Shown here: positions 8,202-16,215 of the stretch, piece by piece
How the letters are laid out: each line of letters begins with the position of its first letter
Numbering within the stretch: position 1 is the first letter of the stretch
NCBI GenBank assembly: GCA_902494295.1
Contig: CABUSL010000006.1
Span: 1-37,024 of the forward strand
From: an uncultured Collinsella sp.
Lineage (GTDB): Bacteria; Actinomycetota; Coriobacteriia; Coriobacteriales; Coriobacteriaceae
DNA: 37,024 bases
Direction of reading: 5' to 3'
The notes under the pieces: generated by a model
What the model was told of the DNA's origin: nothing
Databases searched by the model: none
Seen by the model: only the letters and a program-made list of their open reading frames with translations
Made by a program: the position numbers and the translations under genes

Positions 8202-8918
8202 TTACGCCTCCTTTTTCTGCTTGTCGCGGGCGGCCTTGGCGGCAAGTGCCACGCGGACCTTGGCCGCTTTCTCGGGATCCATGGCAGCGAGCTTTGCCTC
8301 CATCTCGGCAGCCTTGAGCGCGGCCTTCGCAGCAGCCTCATCGTGCTGAGCATCGGAGCCGGCAGCCGCAGCGGGCTGAGCAGCGGCGCCCGCGGCATCG
8401 CCGGCGCTCGCAGCGCCCTCCCCTGCAGCAGCCGCAGCAGCGGCGGCCTTTTCGGCAGCGGCCTTGCGCGCCTTGGCTTCGGCGGCGGCACGGACCTTCA
8501 TGGCCTTCTCGCGCGCGGCCTTCACCTCGGGCGTGATAACGCTCATGGGCTCAGCAGTCGAAACCTGGTAGAAAAAGCCCTTAAAGTCGATCTGCATGTC
8601 GGTGATGGCAAGGCCAAACAGGTCGTGGGCCTCATTTTCAAACGGGAACACCGCGGGGTAATACGAGCTGATGGACGGAATCTCCTGGTACTGGTCGATG
8701 CCCTCAACCACCAGGTTCTCAATCGCATAGCTGCCATCCTGCGCAATATGCTCCTGAGCAGCACGAACGTTGATAAACGTATAGACCAAGCGATACGAGC
8801 CGTCGTCGACGTTGCGCTCGGCGTGCATTTGCACAAAGCGCGCGCCGACGCCCTTGAGCGCCTGGACATGCGACAGGAGCTCGTCGATCCCAACGGTGGT
8901 ATAGATAGCCTTTTGCAT
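8202..8918 (-). CDS. echD: Ech hydrogenase NuoC-like subunit EchD with long Ala/Lys/Glu-rich tail
   Basis: This 238-aa protein has an N-terminal complex-I 30-kDa-like domain (residues 1-about 125). The conserved block is FPFENEAHDLFGLAI, followed by the short IDFKGFFY segment seen in EchD and NuoC proteins. From about residue 130 the chain becomes an Ala/Lys/Glu-rich, probably helical, low-complexity tail of about 105 residues (many AEAKARKAAAEKAAA-type strings). Such a tail is not part of the usual EchD. Its start overlaps the echC stop by one base (TAATG), so translation is probably coupled. The domain is structural and binds the large subunit. The tail's role is unknown. Confidence 0.85.
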   Translation of the reverse strand: MQKAIYTTVGIDELLSHVQALKGVGARFVQMHAERNVDDGSYRLVYTFINVRAAQEHIAQDGSYAIENLVVEGIDQYQEIPSISSYYPAVFPFENEAHDLFGLAITDMQIDFKGFFYQVSTAEPMSVITPEVKAAREKAMKVRAAAEAKARKAAAEKAAAAAAAAGEGAASAGDAAGAAAQPAAAAGSDAQHDEAAAKAALKAAEMEAKLAAMDPEKAAKVRVALAAKAARDKQKKEA

Positions 8919-9472
8919 TACTCGGCCTCCCTTGCAGCGGCGGTCGCGTCGCCGGCCTCCGCAGCAGCCACAAACCCGTCCTCGCCCAGCTCAACGCCAC
9001 CGTCCCAGGTAGCGGCGCCGCCCACGGTGAGCGGATCGCCGCCGGCGCGCATCACGGCCTCCTTCTGGTCCAGGATGCCGCACGCCTCCACGATGGCATC
9101 GATCACCGTCTCGGGGCGAATGGCGCACCCGGGCGCGTACACGTCCACGGGAATCGCGCGGTCCACGCCGCCGATCACGTTGTAGGCATCGCGGAACACG
9201 CCGCCCGAACACGCGCAGATACCGCAGGCCACCACGCACTTGGGCTCGAGCATCTGGTTGTAGATCTGGCGCACGACGGGCAGGTTCTGGGCATTGACCG
9301 ACCCCGTCACCAAAAAGATATCCGCATGCTTGGGGTTGCCGGTGTTGACCACGCCAAAGCGCTCCGCATCGAACAGCGGCGTGAGCGAGGCCAGCACCTC
9401 GATATCGCATCCGTTGCAGCTCGAGCCGTCGTAATGAATAACCCACGGCGAGCGCGACATTTTATGATCCAT
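8918..9472 (-). CDS. echC: Ech hydrogenase small subunit EchC (NuoB-like, one 4Fe-4S)
   Basis: This 184-aa small subunit holds the proximal 4Fe-4S cluster that hands electrons to the NiFe site. Likely ligands are C19 and C22 (SCNGCDIE), C86 (GICACSGG) and C116 (APGCAIRPE), the pattern shared by NuoB, HycG and EchC. Two extra cysteines, C79 and C83, flank the third ligand. The TGSVNAQNLP segment is also typical. The last 30 residues are Ala/Glu-rich. The start is preceded by GAGGCGG, and the gene begins 12 bases after the EchAB stop. Confidence 0.9.
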   Translation of the reverse strand: MDHKMSRSPWVIHYDGSSCNGCDIEVLASLTPLFDAERFGVVNTGNPKHADIFLVTGSVNAQNLPVVRQIYNQMLEPKCVVACGICACSGGVFRDAYNVIGGVDRAIPVDVYAPGCAIRPETVIDAIVEACGILDQKEAVMRAGGDPLTVGGAATWDGGVELGEDGFVAAAEAGDATAAAREAE

Positions 9473-9484
9473 GGATGCCGCCTC

Positions 9485-12367
9485 CTAAATAAATACGTCG
9501 ACGAGGATGGGCATAAGGTTGAGCAGGCCAAACACCAGCGCCACGCCCCATCCGAGCTTAAAGCAGCTGCGCCAGGTGCTGCGGGCAAAGGTGTTGTCGA
9601 TCAGCACCTCGACAAAATACGTCGCAGCCATCACGACCAGGGCTACGACCCAGCTCACCGGGTTGTCCCAAACAAAGAACATGCCCACCCACATCAAAAA
9701 CAGCACGGTCTCGCACCAGTGCATAAGGGTCATCTTGGCCAGCGTGCCGCCGCTCATCTCGGTGGCGACGCCCTGGACGATCTCCTGATGCGCGTGATGT
9801 GAGTACGAAAGGTCAAACGGCGACTTGCGCAGCTTGATGGTGAGCACCGCGAGCAGCGCGAGGAAAATGGGCGCGCTGTACACGATGATGGGGGCCGACT
9901 GCCCCGTCACGGCGATGGAATCGAAGCTATCGGTGGCAAGGTACAAGCCCACGCTCATCAGCAGAACGGCGGGCTCGTAGCTCATAACCTGCAGCAACTC
10001 ACGATCGGCGCCGACCTGGGCAAACGGGCTTTGCGTCGAGGCGGACGCCAGCACCACAAAGATCGCGGCGAGCGTCACCATAAAGGCGCACAGCAGCGTG
10101 TTGGAGCCCGACACAAAGATGCCGCCGCCCACCACGGTAAAGATGAGCGCACACGCCATGTAGGTATCGTCCATGGTGTTTACGCTGGCGGGGGCCTTGC
10201 GCAGCAGCTTGGCAACGTCGTAGAAGGGCTGCAGCAAGCGCGGGCCCACGCGGCCCTGCATGCGAGCCGAAAGCTTACGGTCAAGACCGTCAATCAGGCC
10301 GCCCACAAGCGGCGCCAGCAAGGCAAACGCCACGGTACCAATAAATATGCCCACGACGCCCGAGCCTTCGAAATACTTGCCGCGCAGCACCGAGGGCGCG
10401 CTCATGGCAAGTCTCTCGGGCCCAATCCACGCGCAACACAGCAGCGCAAACAAGATAATGCTGCAGCACACGACGCTACCCGCGGGGCCAATACGCTTCT
10501 CGCCAAGGGCGTCCTCCGAGTACCAATTGCGCTTTTCGGCCTTCACCTCGCGTCCCATCGAGCCGCGGAAATGGCGGTAATTGTCGGTTCCCACACCCGA
10601 AAGATATACGTTTACGTGCGGTTTGTTGCTCACGCGGAATGAAGTCAGCAGCACCACGGCGATAAACGCCACGATAACGACCATTAGATACATGGCGTCC
10701 TTGCCGATAACGTACGGCACGCGGCCAAACACTATGGCCAAGTAAGGCGACACCAGGCCGCTCGAGATAACCGGGAACGCCACGCAGCACAGAATCAGCA
10801 GCGCGGCGATGGTGTTGAGCGCCATCCATTCGGTCTTATGGACATTGACCTCAACGTTTTGAGCCGTGGGGTCGACGCCCGAAAGCTTGGCAAGCCACTT
10901 GCCCCAGAAGTAAAACGTCGCGGCCGAGCCAAAGGCCAGCACCATGATCATGAGCACGTTGCCGGTCTGCGCAAACGCCACCAGGGCGCCCCACTTGGAC
11001 ACGAGCATGCCAAACGGCGCCACAAACATGCCCATGATGCCCAGCATCATCAGACGCGTCAGGTGCGGCATGCGGCTGAACATACCGTCCATGTCCTCGA
11101 TGTTGCGGCTGCCGATATGATGCTCGGCCGTGCCCACGCACAGGAACAGCAGCGACTTTGCCACTGTGTGGAACAGGATCAGGAAGATGGCCGCCCACAC
11201 GGCCTCGGGTGCGCCGACACCCAAGCAGGCACTGATAAGGCCCAGGTTGGAAATGGTGGAGTACGCGAGCACTCGTTTGGCGTTGCTCTGCGAGATGGCC
11301 ATGAGGGCAGCGAGCAAAAACGTGATGGCACCCACACTCGTGACCATAAAGCCGGTCACGGGATAGATGGCATAGAGCGGGCTCAGCTTGACCATCAGGA
11401 ACACGCCGGCTTTGACCATGGTTGACGAGTGCAGCAGGGCGCTCGTGGGAGTGGGTGCAACCATAGCACCGAGCAGCCAGGTATGGAACGGCATCTGCGC
11501 GGCCTTGGTAAGGGCGGCGAGCGACAGCAGAACGACCGGCATCACCAGCAGCGCGGACTGCGCGGTACCGGCGCCGGAAAGCTCGATCATGCCCGAGATG
11601 GTCAGCGGCATGCCGTTAACGTGCAGGTACATGAGTCCGGCCAAAAACGCGATACCGCCCAGCATGTTGAGGATGATCTGGGTAAAGGCGTTCTTGATGG
11701 CCTCGGGCGTGCGCGTGTAGCCAATCATAAGGAACGAGCACACGGTGGTGATTTCCCAGCCGCAGAACAGCCACTCGAGGTTGTCGCTCGTCACGATGAC
11801 GAACATGGCTGAGAGGAACAGGAACATAAGCGCCAGGAACTGCGGGCGACAGTCGGGCGCGGTCTGCCCGCGCAGCGCAGCCTCGTGCTCATCGTGCGCT
11901 TGGAAGTCCTTCATGTAGCCCAAGGCATACACGCAGATTAGGCTGCCGACAATGCCAACGGCGAGGACCATGATCACGCTCATGTAGTCCAGGTAGAGCG
12001 GCGTTGCGGTGACGGCCTCGGCCACGGGCAGCGTCATGGCTGCAAAGGCGAGCGAGCCCACCAGCTGAACTATGCCGAGCACCGTGGTGAGCGCGTTCCT
12101 GTATTTGTACGCGTTGTACAGGATGACGGCGCACAGGATCACGTCGATGGCGGAGCTGATGATCGAGAGCACATGCGAGGCTCCGGGGGCGACCTCAAAG
12201 CTCTGCGGGCCCGTGCCAAAAAACATGACGGCGACTACAACTGTCACCGCCATAATGATGCCGGAACCTATGAGCCCCACCGCATCGCGGGCGCGGTCAC
12301 CGCGCGCGAACAGCATACCCAGCGCCGGTACCAGCGGAAACAGGGTAAGGAAATACAGTAGCGTCAT
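9485..12367 (-). CDS. echAB: Fused membrane subunit EchA-EchB (NuoL-like pump plus NuoH-like subunit)
   Basis: This 960-aa membrane protein joins two subunits that are normally separate. Residues 1-about 560 form a NuoL/MrpA-like antiporter module (about 14 helices) with the conserved LHSSTMVKAGVFLMVKL stretch and lysines inside membrane helices. A hydrophilic linker with a helix follows. Residues about 660-960 are NuoH/EchB-like, with GRVGPRLLQPFYDVAKLLRK, QVGADRELLQVMSYEP and KSPFDLSYSHHAHQEIVQG, the charged loops that face the quinone or ferredoxin module in complex I relatives. The ORF is continuous, with no stop or frameshift. GGGGGAG lies 7 bases before the ATG. It is first in the operon and would be the ion-translocating part coupling H2 formation to a membrane gradient. 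Confidence 0.9.
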   Translation of the reverse strand: MTLLYFLTLFPLVPALGMLFARGDRARDAVGLIGSGIIMAVTVVVAVMFFGTGPQSFEVAPGASHVLSIISSAIDVILCAVILYNAYKYRNALTTVLGIVQLVGSLAFAAMTLPVAEAVTATPLYLDYMSVIMVLAVGIVGSLICVYALGYMKDFQAHDEHEAALRGQTAPDCRPQFLALMFLFLSAMFVIVTSDNLEWLFCGWEITTVCSFLMIGYTRTPEAIKNAFTQIILNMLGGIAFLAGLMYLHVNGMPLTISGMIELSGAGTAQSALLVMPVVLLSLAALTKAAQMPFHTWLLGAMVAPTPTSALLHSSTMVKAGVFLMVKLSPLYAIYPVTGFMVTSVGAITFLLAALMAISQSNAKRVLAYSTISNLGLISACLGVGAPEAVWAAIFLILFHTVAKSLLFLCVGTAEHHIGSRNIEDMDGMFSRMPHLTRLMMLGIMGMFVAPFGMLVSKWGALVAFAQTGNVLMIMVLAFGSAATFYFWGKWLAKLSGVDPTAQNVEVNVHKTEWMALNTIAALLILCCVAFPVISSGLVSPYLAIVFGRVPYVIGKDAMYLMVVIVAFIAVVLLTSFRVSNKPHVNVYLSGVGTDNYRHFRGSMGREVKAEKRNWYSEDALGEKRIGPAGSVVCCSIILFALLCCAWIGPERLAMSAPSVLRGKYFEGSGVVGIFIGTVAFALLAPLVGGLIDGLDRKLSARMQGRVGPRLLQPFYDVAKLLRKAPASVNTMDDTYMACALIFTVVGGGIFVSGSNTLLCAFMVTLAAIFVVLASASTQSPFAQVGADRELLQVMSYEPAVLLMSVGLYLATDSFDSIAVTGQSAPIIVYSAPIFLALLAVLTIKLRKSPFDLSYSHHAHQEIVQGVATEMSGGTLAKMTLMHWCETVLFLMWVGMFFVWDNPVSWVVALVVMAATYFVEVLIDNTFARSTWRSCFKLGWGVALVFGLLNLMPILVDVFI

Positions 12368-12395
12368 ACCATCACTCCCCCATGCAAAAACGCTG

Positions 12396-12422
12396 CAATT
12401 GTTTAACGTTATAGCTCAATTG
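12396..12422 (-). promoter_or_regulatory. Symmetric AT-rich site upstream of the Ech operon
   Basis: About 30-55 bases before the echAB start, two CAATTG hexamers (12396-12401, 12417-12422) flank TAACGTTA (12404-12411), a perfect 8-bp palindrome. A TATAAC within the block on the minus strand could act as a -10 box, but no good -35 is seen. The position suits an operator for a redox or metabolic regulator, whose identity cannot be read. The remainder of 12430-12615 shows no gene. Confidence 0.35.
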
Positions 12423-12618
12423 AGGAGTAGCAGCAGCGGGTTTTCGGTCAACTGGGGAGTTTTAGGCGTACGGGGTAAGGAGTCTGTCCGCATTGGAGTA
12501 GAGGGGTGACGCTCCCTTACCGCAGCGGCAGGCGCGCGGGCCACTGTGCGCGGTTTATTGGCCACGTTGGAAGATGTCCCGATAGGCTCGCGGCAGTCCG
12601 AAAAGTTGGCGCGGCAAG

Positions 12619-12642
12619 AAAAATGCGCCCCTGTGGGCGCAC
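12619..12642 (-). terminator. Intrinsic terminator of the HTH gene
   Basis: On the minus strand TGCGCCCACAGGGGCGCA forms a 7-bp stem followed directly by TTTTTC. It lies 12 bases past the stop codon of the HTH protein and separates it from the Ech operon. Confidence 0.8.
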
Positions 12643-12653
12643 CATCCCGTTCG

Positions 12654-13058
12654 CTATTCCGCTTTTTTAACGCGCGGCTTGCGACCGCGCGGCTTATCAA
12701 CCAGCGCGGACTCACCGCTCTCGCGATACTGGCGGCACCAAGCCTTGACCGAAGACTCGCTGGGAATCTTGTGCTTGATCATGGCCTCGCGAACCGTCAA
12801 GCCGTTTTCCAGACGGTCCTTAACCACAGCGAGCTTTACGTCGTACGAGTAGGTGTGATGATGCGAACCGGCATTGAGAACGGCGTCGGCACCGCCCACG
12901 GCATACGCGCGGGCCCACTGACGAGCCGTGGCCTGGGGAATGCCAAGCTCCGCGGCGAGGGCGCGATGACCGACCCCCTCTTGGAGGATCTCGACGGCGC
13001 GCTGCCTAACCTCAGGCGCATGCGTGCGAGTCCTAGTTGCTTCCGACATACCTGCCAC
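12654..13058 (-). CDS. Orphan double helix-turn-helix protein, IS3/IS150 OrfA-like
   Basis: This 134-aa basic protein has two helix-turn-helix units. The first (about residues 15-50) has HRALAAELGIPQATARQWARAY. The second (about 72-115) has LTVREAMIKHKIPSESSVKAWCRQY. A basic tail (KPRGRKPRVKK) ends the chain. This is the architecture of transposase OrfA proteins (InsJ-type) that bind terminal repeats. No OrfB/DDE partner follows, and the gene has its own terminator, so it may be a relic of an insertion sequence or a domesticated regulator. The start is the ATG after a weak GGCAGG. An internal ATG four codons on is an alternative. Confidence 0.75.
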   Translation of the reverse strand: MAGMSEATRTRTHAPEVRQRAVEILQEGVGHRALAAELGIPQATARQWARAYAVGGADAVLNAGSHHHTYSYDVKLAVVKDRLENGLTVREAMIKHKIPSESSVKAWCRQYRESGESALVDKPRGRKPRVKKAE

Positions 13059-13099
13059 TTCTTAGCCTTAACCGTTAATCTGCTTTCTTACGTGCAAGT

Positions 13100-13128
13100 T
13101 AGATAGTAGCATTTTACTGTTTGCTCAA
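13100..13128 (-). promoter_or_regulatory. Candidate promoter of the HTH gene
   Basis: On the minus strand TTGAGC (13123-13128) and TATCTA (13100-13105) are separated by 17 bp and lie about 40 bp upstream of the start codon, within an AT-rich patch that contrasts with the GC-rich surroundings. The match to -35/-10 consensus is only moderate. The rest of 13129-13380 is AT-rich without a gene. It contains an isolated TATAAT at 13285-13290 on the plus strand with no gene behind it. Confidence 0.35.
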
Positions 13129-13382
13129 AGCAGTTAATTAAAATAGACGCGGCGTTATCTGGGCATTTGGCACCAAATTACGACATTTCTTTATCGATTA
13201 TTTACGCTGGTAGCTGACTCGCAGCTAATCGTCATTCGCTTGTCAACAAAATTGGCGTCTCTTTATGTCCTTTGGTATAGAGGATATAATTATTAACACC
13301 TCCCCCAATAATTTTGAGTGATCTGCAAGGCAGTAGACGTCCTCACTCCTCATGATTACCGCGCATTGCCATCCACCGGAGC

Positions 13383-13423
13383 AAAACAAAAAGGGCGGGA
13401 CCTGCTGCGCTTGCAGGCCCCGC
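13383..13423 (-). terminator. Intrinsic terminator of the flavin oxidoreductase gene
   Basis: Read on the minus strand, GCGGGGCCTGC and GCAGGTCCCGC form an 11-bp stem with one G-T/mismatch position, followed by CCTTTTTGTTTT. It lies about 75 bases past the stop codon at 13499. Confidence 0.8.
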
Positions 13424-13498
13424 ACCGGTTGGCACCCGACGGGACACAGCCGGGCGAAACGGATCCGTGCTACCGCCCCGCCTGGCCGCGATGTTCAA

Positions 13499-15529
13499 CT
13501 ACAGCTCGTTGGCCGCGTGATACGCCGTGCGGATGGCGCTCGCAATGTCGGCGGTGCGCTCGCCCGAGCAGTCGCCCACGCAGGTCACGGGCACCGTCAC
13601 GCCGTCCAGGTCAAACGCGTTGGCCTTGGAGCCCACGGCCATCACCACGTAATCGCAGGCAATCTTCACCGGCTCCTCGGCGCCGTCCTCGGTGGTGCAA
13701 ATGGCTTCCACGCCCTCGTCGGTAATGGCGGTCAGGCGGGTCTTCACGTGCTGCTCCACGTTGTGCTCTGCAAAGTCGCTCATAATCAGCGGCAGAATGG
13801 TCTCGGACTCGCGCGCGGCAATCTTGTCGAGCATCTCGACAATCGCCACCTCGCAGCCGTGCTGCAGCAGGTACTCGGCAGTCTCGGTGCCCACCAGGCC
13901 ACCGCCAATGACGGCGATGCGCCCGCTGAGCTCCACCTTGCCGGCCAGCACGTCCCAGCTCGAGACGACCTTCTCCGAGTCGGCGCCCGGAACGGGGATG
14001 ACCACGTCGTGCGCGCCCACGGCCACAATCGCGGCGTCGGCGGCGTTGAGGTCCTCAGCGGTAGCGGCATGGCTGAGCTCAACCTTCACGCCCAGGCCAG
14101 GCAGAATCTTCTCGTAGTACTCGACCGAGCGCATGATCTCGTCCTTGCGCGGAGGCGCAGCCGCCAGCACAATCTGGCCGCCCAGATGATCGCTCGCCTC
14201 GTAAACGGTCACATCGTAGCCGCGCTTGGCCGCCACGCGCGCGGCCTCCAGGCCGGCAATACCGCCGCCCACCACGGCGATCTTCTTGTCGCCCTCGCCC
14301 GGCTTGATGACGATGGTCGCCTCGTCGCCGTTCTCGGCATTGAGCACGCACGAGATGTACTTGCGGTTTTGAATCGCATCGACGCAGCCCTTGTTGCAGT
14401 TGAGGCACTCGCGGATGGGTTCACCCGTGGCGGCCTTCAGTGCAATGTCGGGGTCGCACATGAGCGAGCGGCCGTAGGCGATGATGTCGGCGGCGCCGTC
14501 TTCCAGAATCTTCTCGCCGGCCTCGACCGAGACAACACGGCCGACGGTGGCCACCGGCACGGAGACCAGGGCCTTGACGCGCTCGGCCACCGGCAGCGTC
14601 CAGTTGTAGGGCACGGCGCCCATGGGCGGAATGGTGTCGCCCATGTTGCCGGTGTGGTTTGCCTGTGCGACCTGGATCATGTCGATGCCGGCGCCCTCGA
14701 GCAGCTTGGCGAACTCGCAGGCCTCGTCGGGCTGCAGGCCGCCCTTGCCGCGCGGCGTACCGTCGGGGTTCTCCATGATCACGGGGAGCTTGTACTCCAC
14801 CATCAGCTGCGGCGCGGCCTCCTTAATGGCGGCGACGACCTCCAGAGCATAGCGGACGCGGTTCTCGAACGAACCACCGTACTCGTCGGTGCGCTTGTTG
14901 AGGATTGCCGAGCACAGCGAACCCACCAGACGGTCGCCGTGGACCTCGATGGCGTCGATGCCGGCCTGCTGCGCGCGGGCGGCAGAGGCGGCGATGGCCT
15001 CCTTGATCTGGGTGAGCTGCTCCACGCTCGCCTCGTTCACAAAGTGCTGCATGTCGTGGTGCAGCTTGGCGTAGGCCTGCTTGCGGATCTCGTTGGACTC
15101 GGCCATTTTGGCGGCAAAGATCTCCTCGTCGCCGGCGGCCTTGGCCTCCTGCGCGGCCTTGGCGGCAGCCATGGAGCCCATGACCATGCGGCCAACGCCG
15201 GGCACGTCGTACTCGGGGTGGAACAGCTGCAGCGCAACCTTGGCGCCGTACTTGTGGACGGCATCGGCCAGCGCCTTAAACGTGGGGATCTGGGCGTCGG
15301 TCGCCAGCTTGGGCGTGGGGCTCGCGGTCATAACGGGAGCGACGTCGCCGATGACGATGTAACTCACGCCGCCGCGGGCCAGGCGCCCGTAAAAAGCCAG
15401 GCTGCGCTCGCCGATGGAACCGTCGCGCTCCTCGTAGCCGGTGGTCAGCGGCGGGAACATAATGCGGTTCTTGAGCTCAAGGGGGCCAACCGTAATGGGC
15501 TGGAGCAGCTTGGATGCAGGTGCGGTCAT
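13499..15529 (-). CDS. OYE/2,4-dienoyl-CoA reductase-like flavin 4Fe-4S oxidoreductase
   Basis: This 676-aa enzyme has the FadH/BaiCD/enoate-reductase layout. An FMN TIM barrel spans about 1-350. A 4Fe-4S site is formed by C375-C378-C382-C394 (CLNCNKGC...C). An FAD/NAD(P) half follows with two dinucleotide motifs, VVGGGIAGLEAARVA (about 413) and VIGGGLVGTETAEYL (about 545). Such enzymes reduce activated C=C bonds. In Coriobacteriia this family includes the daidzein reductases, and elsewhere bile-acid and dienoyl-CoA reductases. The substrate here cannot be assigned. The barrel's usual HGxHGYLL segment reads HGDRLVGSLCS (H197), and there is an Ala/Lys-rich insertion at about 120-165, so substrate binding may differ. 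It is monocistronic, with GAGG before the ATG and its own terminator. Confidence 0.87.
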   Translation of the reverse strand: MTAPASKLLQPITVGPLELKNRIMFPPLTTGYEERDGSIGERSLAFYGRLARGGVSYIVIGDVAPVMTASPTPKLATDAQIPTFKALADAVHKYGAKVALQLFHPEYDVPGVGRMVMGSMAAAKAAQEAKAAGDEEIFAAKMAESNEIRKQAYAKLHHDMQHFVNEASVEQLTQIKEAIAASAARAQQAGIDAIEVHGDRLVGSLCSAILNKRTDEYGGSFENRVRYALEVVAAIKEAAPQLMVEYKLPVIMENPDGTPRGKGGLQPDEACEFAKLLEGAGIDMIQVAQANHTGNMGDTIPPMGAVPYNWTLPVAERVKALVSVPVATVGRVVSVEAGEKILEDGAADIIAYGRSLMCDPDIALKAATGEPIRECLNCNKGCVDAIQNRKYISCVLNAENGDEATIVIKPGEGDKKIAVVGGGIAGLEAARVAAKRGYDVTVYEASDHLGGQIVLAAAPPRKDEIMRSVEYYEKILPGLGVKVELSHAATAEDLNAADAAIVAVGAHDVVIPVPGADSEKVVSSWDVLAGKVELSGRIAVIGGGLVGTETAEYLLQHGCEVAIVEMLDKIAARESETILPLIMSDFAEHNVEQHVKTRLTAITDEGVEAICTTEDGAEEPVKIACDYVVMAVGSKANAFDLDGVTVPVTCVGDCSGERTADIASAIRTAYHAANEL

Positions 15530-15671
15530 GGATATTCCTCTCTTGTAGGCGCGGCGGCGATGATGCCGCGTAGTTGTCTAGAGGATATGGCATGGGAGCA
15601 CGGCGGCACAACGAAAATCGGCGAATATCAGGTGGCGGCAGGTGGATGGGGTGGGACCGACTGCCGGCTTG

Positions 15672-15887
15672 TCTCAATCTGTAACAGTTACTCGGCAAAA
15701 TCCGTCCCTCGTGTTACAGATTTAGATAAACCAACCCGCCCCGCCAGAGAATCTTGATCCGTAACACCTAGCCACCCAATTCGGGCCCACCTATTACAGA
15801 TTGAGAAATTCCCCTCGACCTATCCTCAACAATCTCAATCTGTAACACTTAGGCCCACTTTTGACCCTTATCTGTTACAGATCAAGA
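15672..15887. repeat. Array of six alternating 16-bp half-sites (three palindromic units)
   Basis: The 16-mer TCTYRATCTGTAACAS occurs in plus orientation at 15672, 15752 and 15833 and in minus orientation at 15711, 15791 and 15872. Successive starts are 39, 41, 39, 42 and 39 bp apart, leaving 23-26 bp unlike spacers. Equivalent descriptions are three tandem 55-bp inverted repeats with an 80/81-bp period, or a row of sites on one face of the helix about four turns apart. It lies in the non-coding stretch 15530-16215 between the flavoenzyme gene and the defence island. No ORF spans it. Confidence 0.85.
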
Positions 15888-16005
15888 TTTTGTTTGAGAG
15901 GCTGAGAGCAGAAGCCCGAGCGGAAAAGCGGGCAGGCCGACGGCATCGCCCCGCCGTCATACCGAGGACCACGCCACGGCAACCCGAGCGTAGGACAGCC
16001 TCGCC

Positions 16006-16076
16006 ATTCCGGACATTTCAGCCCCTTTCCGGACATTGTCCGCGAATGTCCGGAAAAGGACTGTCATGTCCGAAAT
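16006..16076. repeat. Nested palindrome with four TTCCGGACAT half-sites
   Basis: Two 32-bp arms (16006-16037 and 16045-16076) pair with five mismatches around a GTCCGCG loop. The inner 12 bp (TTTCCGGACATT / AATGTCCGGAAA) are perfect. Each arm contains two copies of TTCCGGACAT, so four half-sites start at 16007, 16027, 16046 and 16066, 19-20 bp apart (two helical turns). The rest of 16077-16215 shows no gene. Confidence 0.8.
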
Positions 16077-16215
16077 GAGATTTGGTCAGCGGCAGCTCCC
16101 TAGTTCACGCCTTACTGACGCACACCAAATAAGCCACCCACGGGAAAGCGACAGAAGAACAGCCCCTCGGGCCATTAACGCCGCTGCGGCAGAGGCGCGA
16201 CATAGAGCGATCACC

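Noticed and set aside
9326..9802. Plus-strand ORF across echC and echAB
   Set aside because: It overlaps two well-supported genes and has no ribosome-binding site or family motif.
13277..13290. Plus-strand promoter with TATAAT at 13285
   Set aside because: No good -35 box and no gene follows on the plus strand; probably AT-rich background.
15672..15887. CRISPR array
   Set aside because: Repeats are only 16 bp, alternate in orientation and no cas genes are near. The regular spacing is palindromic-unit spacing, not repeat-spacer units.
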